From: CAZQQN01 sp964595485
GTDB lineage: Bacteria > Bacteroidota > Bacteroidia > CAILMK01 > CAYYUA01
NCBI GenBank assembly: GCA_964595485.1
Contig: CAZQQN010000024.1
Span: 1 to 43,934, forward strand
DNA: 43,934 nucleotides
Reading direction: 5' to 3'
A model generated the notes under the pieces. That model saw nothing but the letters and a program-made list of their open reading frames with translations. It made no database searches and was not told the origin of the DNA. Positions 1 to 9,016 of the stretch are shown here, one piece after another; the stretch's first letter is position 1; the number at the start of each line of letters is the position of its first letter. The position numbers were made by a program, and so were the translations under genes.

Positions 1-67
1 AATACAATTGTGGAAATACCATTGAAATACCGTAGAAATAAATGGAAATAATGTAGGCTTTGCGTGG

Positions 68-239
68 TTTTACGATCTTGCTATTTTACCATTTTTTTCC
101 GGGTACGGTGACGGTGATAGGTTAGATAGTAAGATGTGTAAGACCTGTAAGATGGTAAGACCGTAAAACACGTAAAATTGTAGAAATGTTAATGTCAGGT
201 AGATGAGAAGGGTATTCTTACCATTTTACGATCTTGCCA
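68..239. repeat. Degenerate direct and inverted repeats in the left-end non-coding stretch
   Basis: Bases 1-278 contain no gene. A 16-base unit TTTTACGATCTTGCTA at 68-83 recurs at 224-239 with one change (T to C at position 15), and each copy is followed a short way on by a T-run and CCGsGTACrGTGAmGGTG. Between them, 153-168 (TGGTAAGACCGTAAAA) is the reverse complement of the unit with two mismatches, so the strand can pair with either outer copy. The spacer is made of short variants of GTAAGAT and GTAAAAT, and 1-60 of variants of GGAAATA and GAAATACC. I do not recognise the family. It could be a decayed small mobile repeat or a slippage-driven intergenic repeat. Confidence 0.6.
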
Positions 240-278
240 TTTTTTTTTTTTCCGCGTACAGTGAAGGTGCTTCGGTAA

Positions 279-1634
279 TTATTGAAAAGAAGGCAGGTCA
301 ATTCCCTTGATCCGCCGGAAAAGATCCAATGCATAAGTATCAGTCATGCCGGCAATGTAATCAACTACTGATAAGATTTGATGGTAGGGGTTATTTGAAT
401 TGGTCAAAAATTGCTCAGGTATGAGTTGTTTGAGTTTCTGACGATATGGCGAGTCGCCTTGTTCTAATACAGCAGGGATGAATTCGGCTAATAATCCCCC
501 CAATACATTATAGCCAGCTAATTCCACCTCATTGACAGCTTGGGCATTGTAAATATGGGTCACAGAATAACCTTTAATAGCTTTAAGCGCATTAGCATAG
601 GGTTCCGGTAGATCATCTATCAGGTCCCGGTGATGATTGCCGGCTAAAATATTATCATGATAAGTCCAGAAATTGTTGAAGCAGGCTGTTATCAGCAAGC
701 CGATAATCCTGGCCCGCATATAGGCAATCTGTTCTTTGGGATCTGTAACGGTTTCAAAGGTTTTCTCAATTTCTTTTGCTTCTTCTGATAAGTCAGGGTG
801 ATCAAAAAAAGCATATAAGTAACCCTTTGTTTGTTCCGTGTCGCATATACCTACCCGGTGCGCATCTTCCAGGTCTATGATGTGGTAGCAAATATCGTCA
901 GCGGCTTCAACCAGGAAAACAAGCGGGTGCCGAGCAGCCACCAAAGGTTTCTCCTTTAGAACCGGGATTTCCAATGTTTCTATCAATTGTTCATAGGTAG
1001 CTTTTTCAGCGTTGAAAAACCCATTTTTCTTTTGGTGCGCTATTTCTGGGTTGATAGCCTCAGCTTGGCAAGGGTATTTAACAATGGTCGCTAAAGTTGT
1101 GTAAGTTAGGTTAAAACCACCCTGCCTGCGTCCTTTGAATTGCCGTGTTAATAGCCTAATAGCGTTAGCATTGCCTTCGTAGTTGACAAGGTCATACCAG
1201 TCTGCGGAATCGATGTAATTTGCCAAATTCTGTCCTTCATCTTCTCTGAAATATTTCCGAATGGCTTTTTCACCGGAATGACCGAAAGGTGGATTCCCCA
1301 AATCATGAGCCAGGCAAGCTGCGCCAACAACGGAACCTAGCTCTTGTAATAAATGGGTGTTTTCAAGCAACTGGTTCTCCCGGAGCTTTTCAGCCAGCAT
1401 ATTACCAAGCGAGCGCCCAACACTTGCCACCTCTAAACTATGCGTCAAACGGTTATGAACAAATACGTTCCCCGGCAGGGGAAAAACCTGCGTTTTATTT
1501 TGAAGCCTGCGGAAAGGGGATGAGAAAATTATTCTGTCATAATCCCGCTCAAATTGGGTACGGGATTTATCGCCAAGGTTTCCGCGACCCTCTAGTCCCA
1601 AACGTTGGGTATTAAGTAGCTTATCCCAGTTCAT
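279..1634 (-). CDS. dgt: Deoxyguanosinetriphosphate triphosphohydrolase (dGTPase)
   Basis: This cytosolic HD-domain enzyme hydrolyses dGTP to deoxyguanosine and triphosphate and helps set dNTP pools. The 451-residue product shows the family's metal-binding pattern: His65 within RLTHSLEVA, then the His110-Asp111 pair in CLAHDLGNPPFGHSG, with a further conserved acidic/His segment near DDICYHIIDLEDA. The N-terminal RDYDRIIFSSPFRRLQNKTQV is the usual dGTPase opening, which supports the annotated ATG. Length fits the type 1 dGTPase family. It lies 151 bases downstream of pyrG on the same strand, so the two nucleotide-metabolism genes may be co-transcribed, though the gap allows a separate promoter. 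No clear TAnnTTTG element was found directly upstream. Confidence 0.93.
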   Translation of the reverse strand: MNWDKLLNTQRLGLEGRGNLGDKSRTQFERDYDRIIFSSPFRRLQNKTQVFPLPGNVFVHNRLTHSLEVASVGRSLGNMLAEKLRENQLLENTHLLQELGSVVGAACLAHDLGNPPFGHSGEKAIRKYFREDEGQNLANYIDSADWYDLVNYEGNANAIRLLTRQFKGRRQGGFNLTYTTLATIVKYPCQAEAINPEIAHQKKNGFFNAEKATYEQLIETLEIPVLKEKPLVAARHPLVFLVEAADDICYHIIDLEDAHRVGICDTEQTKGYLYAFFDHPDLSEEAKEIEKTFETVTDPKEQIAYMRARIIGLLITACFNNFWTYHDNILAGNHHRDLIDDLPEPYANALKAIKGYSVTHIYNAQAVNEVELAGYNVLGGLLAEFIPAVLEQGDSPYRQKLKQLIPEQFLTNSNNPYHQILSVVDYIAGMTDTYALDLFRRIKGIDLPSFQ

Positions 1635-1785
1635 ATATGCAAATCAAAGAGGATTATTTGATTAGAGCAAGAGTCAAAACTTTGGGGCTCTTTAAAGGTA
1701 TAGCGGTGGAAAACTTTTTCGGAGCCATGGTATTTGTTATAAGTACTCAACCAGGCCACTTTATGTTTACCAGTACGTTGTAAGG

Positions 1786-3420
1786 TCATTCTGCCAGCAT
1801 TTCCTTTTTTAGAGCCTCCTTATACTCATTGGTTGCACTGACAAAACTGATGAACAGGGGATGAGGGTCCATAACCGTGCTGCTATACTCAGGATGAAAC
1901 TGAACACCAATAAACCATTGGTGCTCATTATTTTCTATGATTTCAACTAAATCGGTATCCGGATTATGGCCGACCATTTGAAGGGAGCCTTTTGACAGTT
2001 CTTCCACATATTGGTTATTCAGCTCGTAGCGATGGCGATGTCGCTCGCTAACCGCTGATTGCTTGTAAATAGATTGGACTTTTGAGCCTTCTTGCAGTTG
2101 ACAACTGTAAGTACCCAGGCGCATAGTGCCTCCCTTATTGTCAAGGTTTTTCTGCTCCTCCATCATGTCAATGACCGGGGCAGACGTATCGGGGTCAATC
2201 TCCGAGGAATTTGCATTAGTCCAGCCAAGGGTGTTCCTTGAATACTCGATAATGGCACATTGCATACCAAGGCAAATTCCGAAAAATGGGATATTTTGTT
2301 GACGGGCATATTGGATAGCTTTGATTTTCCCATCAATCCCCCGATCTCCAAATCCCGGAGCAACGATGATCCCATGCAGGTTTTTCAGGATATGTTCCAG
2401 GGTTTCATCATGTAAATATTCGGATGATATGTACTGAATATTGACTTTGCAATCATTGTTGACCCCTGCGTGGGTTACCGCTTCTCTAATTGACTTATAG
2501 GCATCCGGCAATTCGGTATATTTACCGATTAATCCAATATTGACCTCTTTGGAGGGGTTTTTCAATTGATCGAGGAAATGCCGCCAATCCTTCATTTCAG
2601 GCTGGCTGGGGGCCGGAAGGTCGATTTTATCCAGGACAACACGGTCCAGGTCTTCCTTCATCATGGTTAATGGCACATCGTAAATGGTATCAGAATCCCT
2701 TGCTTCAATGACCGAGTTAACGTTTACGTTAGAAAAGAGGGCAAGTTTTTTACGGATGTCGTAATCCAGCGCATATTCTGATCGGCAGGCCAGGATATCA
2801 GGTTGGATACCATATTCCTGTAATTTTTTAACCGAATGTTGCGTGGGCTTTGTTTTTAATTCTTCCGGTGCTCGCAAATAGGGGATAAGCGTCAGGTGTA
2901 GTACCACACTCCGGGTGGGACCTAACTCCCATTTCATCTGGCGAACAGCTTCAACAAAAGGTAAGGATTCAATATCTCCGATGGTACCCCCGATTTCCGT
3001 AATAACAATGTCATAATCCTCTTTTTCACTGATAAGCTGAAAACGGTTTTTGATCTCATCGGTAATATGGGGAATGACCTGAACCGTTTTGCCGAGGTAG
3101 TCACCTCTTCTTTCCTTTTCAATGACATTCATGTAAATCCGGCCGGTGGTAACATTATTTAGCTGAGAAGTCTGAATGTTTAAGAACCTTTCATAGTGAC
3201 CCAGGTCTAGATCTGTTTCAGCCCCATCTGCTGTGACATAGCATTCACCATGCTCATAAGGATTCATGGTACCCGGGTCTACATTGATATAAGGATCGAA
3301 TTTTTGAATAGTAACCCGGTAGCCTCTTGACTGCAGTAATTTACCCAATGAAGCCGATAAAATACCTTTCCCAAGTGAGGAAGTAACACCGCCGGTTACG
3401 AAGATGTATTTTGTTTGCAT
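1786..3420 (-). CDS. pyrG: CTP synthase (glutamine-hydrolysing)
   Basis: The enzyme converts UTP, ATP and glutamine to CTP in the cytosol, the last step of pyrimidine nucleotide synthesis. The 544-residue protein has the N-terminal synthetase domain, opening with KYIFVTGGVTSSLGKGI and carrying TKPTQHSVKKLQ, followed by a class I glutamine amidotransferase domain from about residue 295. The nucleophile is Cys383 in GICLGMQC, with the His-Glu pair in VQFHPEYSS near residue 513. Length is typical. Its product is the substrate of KdsB, encoded 87 bases upstream on the same strand, so the pair makes biochemical sense although the gap is long enough for an independent promoter. Confidence 0.97.
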   Translation of the reverse strand: MQTKYIFVTGGVTSSLGKGILSASLGKLLQSRGYRVTIQKFDPYINVDPGTMNPYEHGECYVTADGAETDLDLGHYERFLNIQTSQLNNVTTGRIYMNVIEKERRGDYLGKTVQVIPHITDEIKNRFQLISEKEDYDIVITEIGGTIGDIESLPFVEAVRQMKWELGPTRSVVLHLTLIPYLRAPEELKTKPTQHSVKKLQEYGIQPDILACRSEYALDYDIRKKLALFSNVNVNSVIEARDSDTIYDVPLTMMKEDLDRVVLDKIDLPAPSQPEMKDWRHFLDQLKNPSKEVNIGLIGKYTELPDAYKSIREAVTHAGVNNDCKVNIQYISSEYLHDETLEHILKNLHGIIVAPGFGDRGIDGKIKAIQYARQQNIPFFGICLGMQCAIIEYSRNTLGWTNANSSEIDPDTSAPVIDMMEEQKNLDNKGGTMRLGTYSCQLQEGSKVQSIYKQSAVSERHRHRYELNNQYVEELSKGSLQMVGHNPDTDLVEIIENNEHQWFIGVQFHPEYSSTVMDPHPLFISFVSATNEYKEALKKEMLAE

Positions 3421-3507
3421 GGCAGGTTCCTATAAAAAATTTAACAGCTAAATATCCTTATCGAAACTAAAAAATGATTCCCGAAAAATGATGAGTGTTT
3501 AAAAGAT

Positions 3508-4260
3508 TCAATTGGCGTGCCTTTCATTGGCCTGTTTTCTTGCTTTTTCAAGGTCTTCCGGTGTATCTATTGCAATACCGGTCCCCTCAGACTCTACCAC
3601 TTTTATGCTGTACCCATAATCCATCCATCGGAGTTGCTCAAGAGCCTCAGCTTTTTCAAGGGAACTTGCTGGTAATTGAACAATCTCTTTCAGGGCATTG
3701 ACCCGGTAAGCGTAAATGCCCAGATGGCTAAAAAATCTGTGGTAAGTCAGCCACTCGGGTAATTTCACATCCCTGAGATAGGGAATTGACGTGCGGCTAA
3801 AAAGCTTTGCAGTATTCTGCTGATCCTTCACCACTTTAACCACGTTCGGTGAAAAGAGGTCATCCGGGTCATCAATGGCTTGAATAAGGGTGGCAATTTC
3901 CGTTTTTTGATCTGAAAATGCTTTCATTAGTGCATTAAGTTGATCCGGCTTAATGAAAGGCTCATCTGACTGTATATTGACCACAAGGTCAAAGGAGTCT
4001 TGTAAACTACTCAATGCCTGGGCACACCTTTCAGTTCCGGAAGCAAGGTCTTCAGAAGTCATAACCGTTTGGCATCCAAAACCTTTCACATGCTGCGCTA
4101 TATCTTTTTGATCTGTTGCAACAACGACTTCATCAAAATCAGCATAACTAACTTTTTCATATACATGCTGTATAATGGATTTACCATTAATTTCCGCTAA
4201 AACTTTTCCCGGAAACCGGCTCGAATGGTAGCGCGCCGGAATGATGCCTATGGTTTTCAT
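3508..4260 (-). CDS. kdsB: 3-deoxy-manno-octulosonate cytidylyltransferase (CMP-Kdo synthetase)
   Basis: It activates Kdo with CTP to CMP-Kdo for the lipopolysaccharide inner core, in the cytosol. The 250-residue protein shows the family's N-terminal nucleotide-binding loop IIPARYHSSRFPGK, the VVATDQ segment, MTSEDLASGTERCA and the C-terminal EKAEALEQLRWMDYGY. The usual QGDEP motif reads QSDEP here, a conservative change seen directly in the sequence; I expect activity to be kept. The ATG follows the ychF stop codon with no base between (TAG then ATG), so translation is probably coupled to ychF. The matching phosphatase gene kdsC lies near the right end of the window. Confidence 0.95.
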   Translation of the reverse strand: MKTIGIIPARYHSSRFPGKVLAEINGKSIIQHVYEKVSYADFDEVVVATDQKDIAQHVKGFGCQTVMTSEDLASGTERCAQALSSLQDSFDLVVNIQSDEPFIKPDQLNALMKAFSDQKTEIATLIQAIDDPDDLFSPNVVKVVKDQQNTAKLFSRTSIPYLRDVKLPEWLTYHRFFSHLGIYAYRVNALKEIVQLPASSLEKAEALEQLRWMDYGYSIKVVESEGTGIAIDTPEDLEKARKQANERHAN

Positions 4261-5358
4261 CTAAACGTTGAATTTAAAATGAATAACATCCCCATCCTTA
4301 ACTATGTAATTTTTTCCTTCTAATCGCAATTTACCGGCTTCCCGAGCTGCCGCTTCCGAACCGCAGGCAACAAAATCCTCATAGCTTATCACCTCTGCCT
4401 TGATGAAACCCCGTTGGAAATCCGAGTGAATAACACCTGCTGCTTCAGGGGCTCTCAAACCTTTTTTGAGCGGCCAAGCCTTTACCTCTTTTTCCCCGGC
4501 TGTGTAAAATGTGATAAGGTCAAGCAGGTCATAGGCTTTTTTTATAAGCTTATTGACACCAGGCTCCTCAAGATCGTACATATTCAAAAGCTCCTTGCGC
4601 TCATCCGGATCTTCCACCTCTGCAATTTCCGACTCAATTTTGGCACTTACTTTAAGGAGCGGGGCATGCTCTTCATCAGCAGCATGTTTCAGCCGTTCCA
4701 AATAACTATTTTCCCCGTGAACGTCATCTTCGCCTACATTTGCTATGTAGAGTATGGGTTTGATGGTTAGAAGCTGCAGATCCTTTATGGATTGGTATTC
4801 ATCATCAGAAAATTCCATTGAACGAGCTGATTTACCTTGCTCTAAGTGGTGCTTAAGTCTTTCCAGGAAACTGACTCGTTGCTTTGCATCCTTATCACCC
4901 GATTTTGTATCCCTTTTAGCTTTTTGAAGGCGATTCTCGACCGTTTCCATATCCTTAAGCTGCAGCTCTGTGTCAATCACCTCTTTATCACGAACGGGGT
5001 CCACCTCATCGTCCTGATGGGCCACGTTATCATCCTCAAAGCAACGTACAACATGAATGATGGCGTTGACATCCCTAATGTTCGCCAGAAATTGGTTGCC
5101 TAAGCCTTCTCCCTGGCTTGCACCTTCCACAAGGCCCGCAATGTCATAAATTTCAATAGCATTGGGAACTACATTTTGCGGTTTAACCAATTCCGAAATT
5201 TTATTCAGCCTTTCATCCGGAATGGTAATAGTTCCTACATTAGGCTCGATGGTGCAGAACGGAAAGTTGGCAGATTGGGCCTTTGCGCTGGATAGAGAGT
5301 TGAAAAGGGTGGATTTGCCTACGTTTGGTAAGCCAACAATTCCACATTGTAATGCCAT
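4261..5358 (-). CDS. ychF: YchF-family Obg-like P-loop ATPase
   Basis: YchF (OLA1 family) is a universally conserved cytosolic ATPase that binds ribosomes and has been tied to stress responses and start-codon choice in other bacteria. The 365-residue product opens with the P-loop GLPNVGKSTLFN (about residues 9-20), then NFPFCTIEPNVG (switch region), DIAGLVEGASQGEGLGNQFL (G3 region) and a C-terminal TGS domain ending in KDGDVIHFKFNV. Length and order are standard. It leads a two-gene unit with kdsB (zero spacing). A good promoter lies about 70 bases upstream on the minus strand. Confidence 0.97.
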   Translation of the reverse strand: MALQCGIVGLPNVGKSTLFNSLSSAKAQSANFPFCTIEPNVGTITIPDERLNKISELVKPQNVVPNAIEIYDIAGLVEGASQGEGLGNQFLANIRDVNAIIHVVRCFEDDNVAHQDDEVDPVRDKEVIDTELQLKDMETVENRLQKAKRDTKSGDKDAKQRVSFLERLKHHLEQGKSARSMEFSDDEYQSIKDLQLLTIKPILYIANVGEDDVHGENSYLERLKHAADEEHAPLLKVSAKIESEIAEVEDPDERKELLNMYDLEEPGVNKLIKKAYDLLDLITFYTAGEKEVKAWPLKKGLRAPEAAGVIHSDFQRGFIKAEVISYEDFVACGSEAAAREAGKLRLEGKNYIVKDGDVIHFKFNV

Positions 5359-5426
5359 AACGGTGTTTCAATTTAAGCTTCTGTGAAATAGTAATTTGGG
5401 GCTGATTAAGGCCAATTACTTTTGTG

Positions 5427-5457
5427 CAAAGGTATTGGAAGTTTTACCCGTTGCCAA
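5427..5457 (-). promoter_or_regulatory. Bacteroidota-type promoter for ychF-kdsB
   Basis: Read on the minus strand, TTG (5455-5457), a 20-base spacer and TACCTTTG (5427-5434) match the Bacteroidota sigma consensus TTTG/TTG-N17-23-TAnnTTTG. The expected transcription start lies near 5420, giving a leader of about 60 bases before the ychF ATG. Confidence 0.65.
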
Positions 5458-5465
5458 TTTTTGCT

Positions 5466-5588
5466 TTAGGAGTTAACCACGTATTGAATAAAAAGGTTAA
5501 ACAGCTCCAGGTCGTCTAAACCTTTCTTAGAGCGTGGGAATTCTATTTCTACTGCAGAAAGATTAGGAAAATTAGGTTGTAAACCGAT
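5466..5588 (-). pseudogene. Possible relic of a lost coding sequence between ychF and the DUF4834 gene
   Basis: The 285-base gap 5359-5643 contains a 41-codon open stretch on the minus strand between an in-frame TAG (5589-5591) and a TAA (5466-5468). It has no ATG. Its translation is protein-like, including NLSAVEIEFPRSKKGLDDLE followed by LFNLFIQYVVNS. The mix of charged and hydrophobic residues and the natural-looking C-terminus suggest the tail of a decayed gene. It may equally be chance. I do not recognise the family. Confidence 0.25.
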
Positions 5589-5643
5589 CTAAATTAATTT
5601 GAAGCGATCTGGAAAAGACCGGAGGCAGATTGTTATGCAATAA

Positions 5644-5901
5644 TCAATCTTTTACTTCTTCATAATCAATGTATTCTTCATCAGAGCTTTTCTGGCCGGT
5701 GGAGGAGTTTTTATCCTGATTATTCTGCTTGTAATGGATGGTGGTTTTCCCGGTTTTTTTCTCCTGATGGTTTTGTTGGCCACTACCCTGCGCGAATTGC
5801 TGATTCTTTACATTAGCGTAAATTTTCAAAGCTTTGCTTACAAATTGAATAACCTTATAAACAATGAAAACAAAGAATAAGAAAAATAATAATTTCAACA
5901 T
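5644..5901 (-). CDS. Small membrane-anchored DUF4834-like protein
   Basis: This 85-residue protein starts with one hydrophobic segment (about residues 2-20, LKLLFFLFFVFIVYKVIQFV), then a basic stretch KALKIYANVKNQQ, a Gln/Asn/Lys-rich middle with TGKTTIHYKQ, and an acidic end EEYIDYEEVKD. This pattern matches the small DUF4834 family of Bacteroidota as I remember it, whose function is unknown. It probably sits in the inner membrane with a cytosolic tail. The gene begins 18 bases after carB ends, on the same strand, so the two are very likely co-transcribed. No catalytic motif is visible. Confidence 0.75.
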   Translation of the reverse strand: MLKLLFFLFFVFIVYKVIQFVSKALKIYANVKNQQFAQGSGQQNHQEKKTGKTTIHYKQNNQDKNSSTGQKSSDEEYIDYEEVKD

Positions 5902-5919
5902 GGTGTTTTTGTTCCTGCT

Positions 5920-8736
5920 TTACTGACTTAAATACATTGATTTCCGTTTATAAAGTTCCAAAAAGTATGGATCTTGTGTATCATTAATGAAATAAATAGA
6001 TTCCCCGGTAGATTTCATTTCCGGCCCCAATTCTTTATTGATTTCCCGGAATTTATGGAATGAGAAAACAGGTTCTTTAATAGCAAAGCCAAATTTTTGC
6101 CTTTCGATGTTAAAATCCTTCAACTTATATTGTCCTAACATTACTTTGGTAGCAAGGTTCAGGAATGGCACACCGTAAGATTTAGCAATGAATGGCATAG
6201 TGCGTGATGCTCTTGGGTTGGCCTCAATCACATAAACTTGTTCGCCTTTAACCGCAAATTGGATGTTGATAAGGCCTTTGACATTAAGTGCCAATGCTAT
6301 TTTTCGAGTATACTCACGGATTTGGTCTAACACCTTTTCTGAAAAATTATAAGCCGGGAGTACTGAGTAGGAATCACCCGAATGAACGCCAGCCGGCTCC
6401 ATGTGTTCCATGATTCCCATTATCTCAATATCTTCGCCATCGCAGATGCTATCCGTCTCAGCCTCTTCTGACCGGTCGAGGAAATGATCAATCAGGATTT
6501 GATTTTCAGGAATATCATTCAAAAGCTTAAGGACAACATTTTCCAACTCATCATCATTTATGACAATCCGCATACCTTGGCCACCAAGGACATAGGAGGG
6601 ACGTACCAGTACTGGATAGCCTACTTGATTGGCTACTTCCAGGGCTTCTTCCACACTATTGGCAACCCCGTATTGGGGATAAGGTATGTTCAATTCTTTC
6701 AAGAGATTGGAAAAAGACCCCCGGTCTTCAGCAACATCCAATCCTTCGAAACCGGTCCCAATGAGGGGAATATTGTGCTCCTTGAATTTTTCGGATAGTT
6801 TGAGGGCTGTTTGGCCACCCAACTGCACAATTACCCCTTCAGGCTTTTCTTTATCGAAAATGGCTTTCAAGTGTTCCCAATACACCGGTTCAAAATATAG
6901 CTTATCTGAAATATCGAAATCAGTGGAAACGGTCTCAGGGTTGCAATTGACCATGATAGCTTCATAGCCGGATTCTTTAATGGCTTGAATTCCATGGACA
7001 CAGCAATAGTCAAACTCTATACCCTGGCCAATGCGGTTAGGCCCTGAACCAAGGACAATAACCTTAGGTTTATCGGTGACAGGTGACTCATCATACTGCT
7101 CATAGGAGGAATAGAAATAAGGTGTCTCAGAGGGAAATTCAGCTGCGCAGGTATCTACTACTTTATACTTTCTTTCGATTTCCATCGTCTTTCTTTGATG
7201 GTAAACGGATTCCTCATCTGTTTTAAGCTGGTTTGCGATTTGAGCGTCTGAAAAGCCGTTTTGTTTCAAACGGTTCATTAAGTCTTTAGGAATTGTCTTG
7301 ACATCATATTTCCTGACTTCTTTTTCCAGTTCAACGAGGTTATTAATCTGTTCGAGAAACCATGGATCGATCTTGGTAAGGTTTTGCACAGTTTTCATGG
7401 GCACTCCGATCTCAAGGCTTTCCTTAATATGGAAAAACCGGTCACTGGAGGGATGCTCCAGGCTGTTAACAAGCCTGTCAACATTCTTTTCTTCATGGCC
7501 ATCGCCGCTCAAGCCATCTCTTCCGGTTTCAAGGGACTGACAAGCTTTTTGAACGGCTTCATTAAACGAACGGCCTATGCCCATTACTTCGCCAACCGAT
7601 TTCATGGAAAAGCCTAATTCCTGCTTAGCGCCAACAATTTTATCAAAATTCCACCGTGGAATTTTAACGATGACATAATCGAGCGATGGTTCAAAGAAAG
7701 CAGAAGAATTCCTGGTAACGGGGTTGTCCAATTCATCAAGCGTGTAGCCTGTGGCCAATAGCGCTGCAATTTTAGCAATGGGATAACCAGTAGCTTTGGA
7801 AGCCAATGCAGATGAACGCGAAACACGCGGATTAATTTCAATTCCTAAAATATCTTCGTTTTCCGGGTTTAACGCAAATTGAACATTGCAACCTCCAGAA
7901 AAATTACCAAGGGACTGCATCATACTGATAGCCATATCCCGCATCTTCTGAAAAGCAGTATCTGAAAGGGTCAAGGCAGGCGCAACGGTTATGGAGTCTC
8001 CTGTGTGGACTCCCATCGGGTCCATGTTTTCAATGGAGCAAATGATACAAATATTATTGTTTTTATCCCGCAGCAATTCCAGTTCAAATTCCTTCCATCC
8101 TAAAACCCCTTGATCGATAAGCACTTCATGAACCGGTGACATCTCCAGGGCATATTGTAAAGCATCCTCAAATTCTTCTTTCTCCCTAACCACAGCTCCA
8201 CCCGAACCTCCTAATGTATAAGAAGGCCGAAGGATCACCGGCAGCCCCATTTGCTGGGCGATTTCCTTACCCTCGAGGAAGGAATTGGCTATTTTGGATT
8301 TGGGAATCGGTATGTCAATGGATTCCATTAGTTTTCGGAATTCCTCCCGGTTTTCGGTTTTTTCAATCGCATCCATGTCTACTCCAATGATGGATACTCC
8401 ATATTGGCTAAACAGGTCGCGGTCATCGGCTTCCTTACACAGGTTAAGGGCGGTTTGTCCACCCATGGTTGGCATGACGGCATCAATCTGGGGTTGCTCC
8501 TTAAGAATGGTTTCCAGCGATTCAACGGTCAAGGGCCTTAAATAAACCTTATCAGCCATAGATGGATCTGTCATGATAGTAGCCGGGTTCGAATTGATCA
8601 GGACTACCTCTAGGCCATGGTCCATTAAAGCACGGGAACCTTGACTTCCTGAATAATCAAATTCACAAGCTTGCCCAATAACAATCGGGCCGCTTCCAAT
8701 TAGCAGGATTGAATTGATCTGAGCTTCCTTTGGCAT
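5920..8736 (-). CDS. carB: Carbamoyl-phosphate synthase large subunit, without the C-terminal allosteric domain
   Basis: It forms carbamoyl phosphate from ammonia (delivered by CarA from glutamine), bicarbonate and two ATP, for pyrimidines and arginine. The 938-residue product has two homologous ATP-grasp halves: the first opens with INSILLIGSGPIVIGQACEF and the second near residue 555 with VIVLGSGPNRIGQGIEFDY. Glycine-rich ATP loops (RPSYTLGGSGG, RPSYVLGGQGMR) and metal-site strings (EINPRVSRSS, EANPRASRTM) are present in both. It stops about 30 residues after the second half, so the roughly 130-residue MGS-like regulatory domain of the 1,073-residue E. coli enzyme is absent. carA is not in the window. 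A DUF4834-like gene follows by 18 bases. Confidence 0.95.
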   Translation of the reverse strand: MPKEAQINSILLIGSGPIVIGQACEFDYSGSQGSRALMDHGLEVVLINSNPATIMTDPSMADKVYLRPLTVESLETILKEQPQIDAVMPTMGGQTALNLCKEADDRDLFSQYGVSIIGVDMDAIEKTENREEFRKLMESIDIPIPKSKIANSFLEGKEIAQQMGLPVILRPSYTLGGSGGAVVREKEEFEDALQYALEMSPVHEVLIDQGVLGWKEFELELLRDKNNNICIICSIENMDPMGVHTGDSITVAPALTLSDTAFQKMRDMAISMMQSLGNFSGGCNVQFALNPENEDILGIEINPRVSRSSALASKATGYPIAKIAALLATGYTLDELDNPVTRNSSAFFEPSLDYVIVKIPRWNFDKIVGAKQELGFSMKSVGEVMGIGRSFNEAVQKACQSLETGRDGLSGDGHEEKNVDRLVNSLEHPSSDRFFHIKESLEIGVPMKTVQNLTKIDPWFLEQINNLVELEKEVRKYDVKTIPKDLMNRLKQNGFSDAQIANQLKTDEESVYHQRKTMEIERKYKVVDTCAAEFPSETPYFYSSYEQYDESPVTDKPKVIVLGSGPNRIGQGIEFDYCCVHGIQAIKESGYEAIMVNCNPETVSTDFDISDKLYFEPVYWEHLKAIFDKEKPEGVIVQLGGQTALKLSEKFKEHNIPLIGTGFEGLDVAEDRGSFSNLLKELNIPYPQYGVANSVEEALEVANQVGYPVLVRPSYVLGGQGMRIVINDDELENVVLKLLNDIPENQILIDHFLDRSEEAETDSICDGEDIEIMGIMEHMEPAGVHSGDSYSVLPAYNFSEKVLDQIREYTRKIALALNVKGLINIQFAVKGEQVYVIEANPRASRTMPFIAKSYGVPFLNLATKVMLGQYKLKDFNIERQKFGFAIKEPVFSFHKFREINKELGPEMKSTGESIYFINDTQDPYFLELYKRKSMYLSQ

Positions 8737-8754
8737 GGGGTGCTAAAATTTTTG

Positions 8755-8762
8755 CAAATGTA
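8755..8762 (-). promoter_or_regulatory. Candidate -7 promoter element for carB
   Basis: On the minus strand this reads TACATTTG, a match to TAnnTTTG, ending 18 bases before the carB ATG. No convincing TTTG/TTG was found at the expected distance upstream, so only the -7 half is supported. Confidence 0.4.
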
Positions 8763-8980
8763 AATAAATTGGATTTTTAAATGTTAGGTAAACCGGGTAT
8801 GTGGAAAAATTAACGAAAGTAACTCCCGCTTTGTATTTTCATTGCAAAATTAGCCATATGATTGAGTGTAGGGATTGGAATCTGAAGGCCTGATTGGTAG
8901 GGCCAGGATGTATTTACTCCATACAATGACAATTATCAATAATAAGGTATCCAATGCATCAAGAATGGCTGAATAGGATT

Positions 8981-9010
8981 ATTGGCCTGATTGTTTTCTT
9001 ACTATTTTTG
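8981..9010 (+). promoter_or_regulatory. Promoter for the acyltransferase gene, possibly giving a leaderless mRNA
   Basis: ATTG (8981-8984), an 18-base spacer and TATTTTTG (9003-9010) fit the Bacteroidota promoter. The ATG of the next gene starts only six bases later at 9017, so transcription would be expected to start at or very near the start codon. Confidence 0.55.
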
Positions 9011-9016
9011 TAGCCT

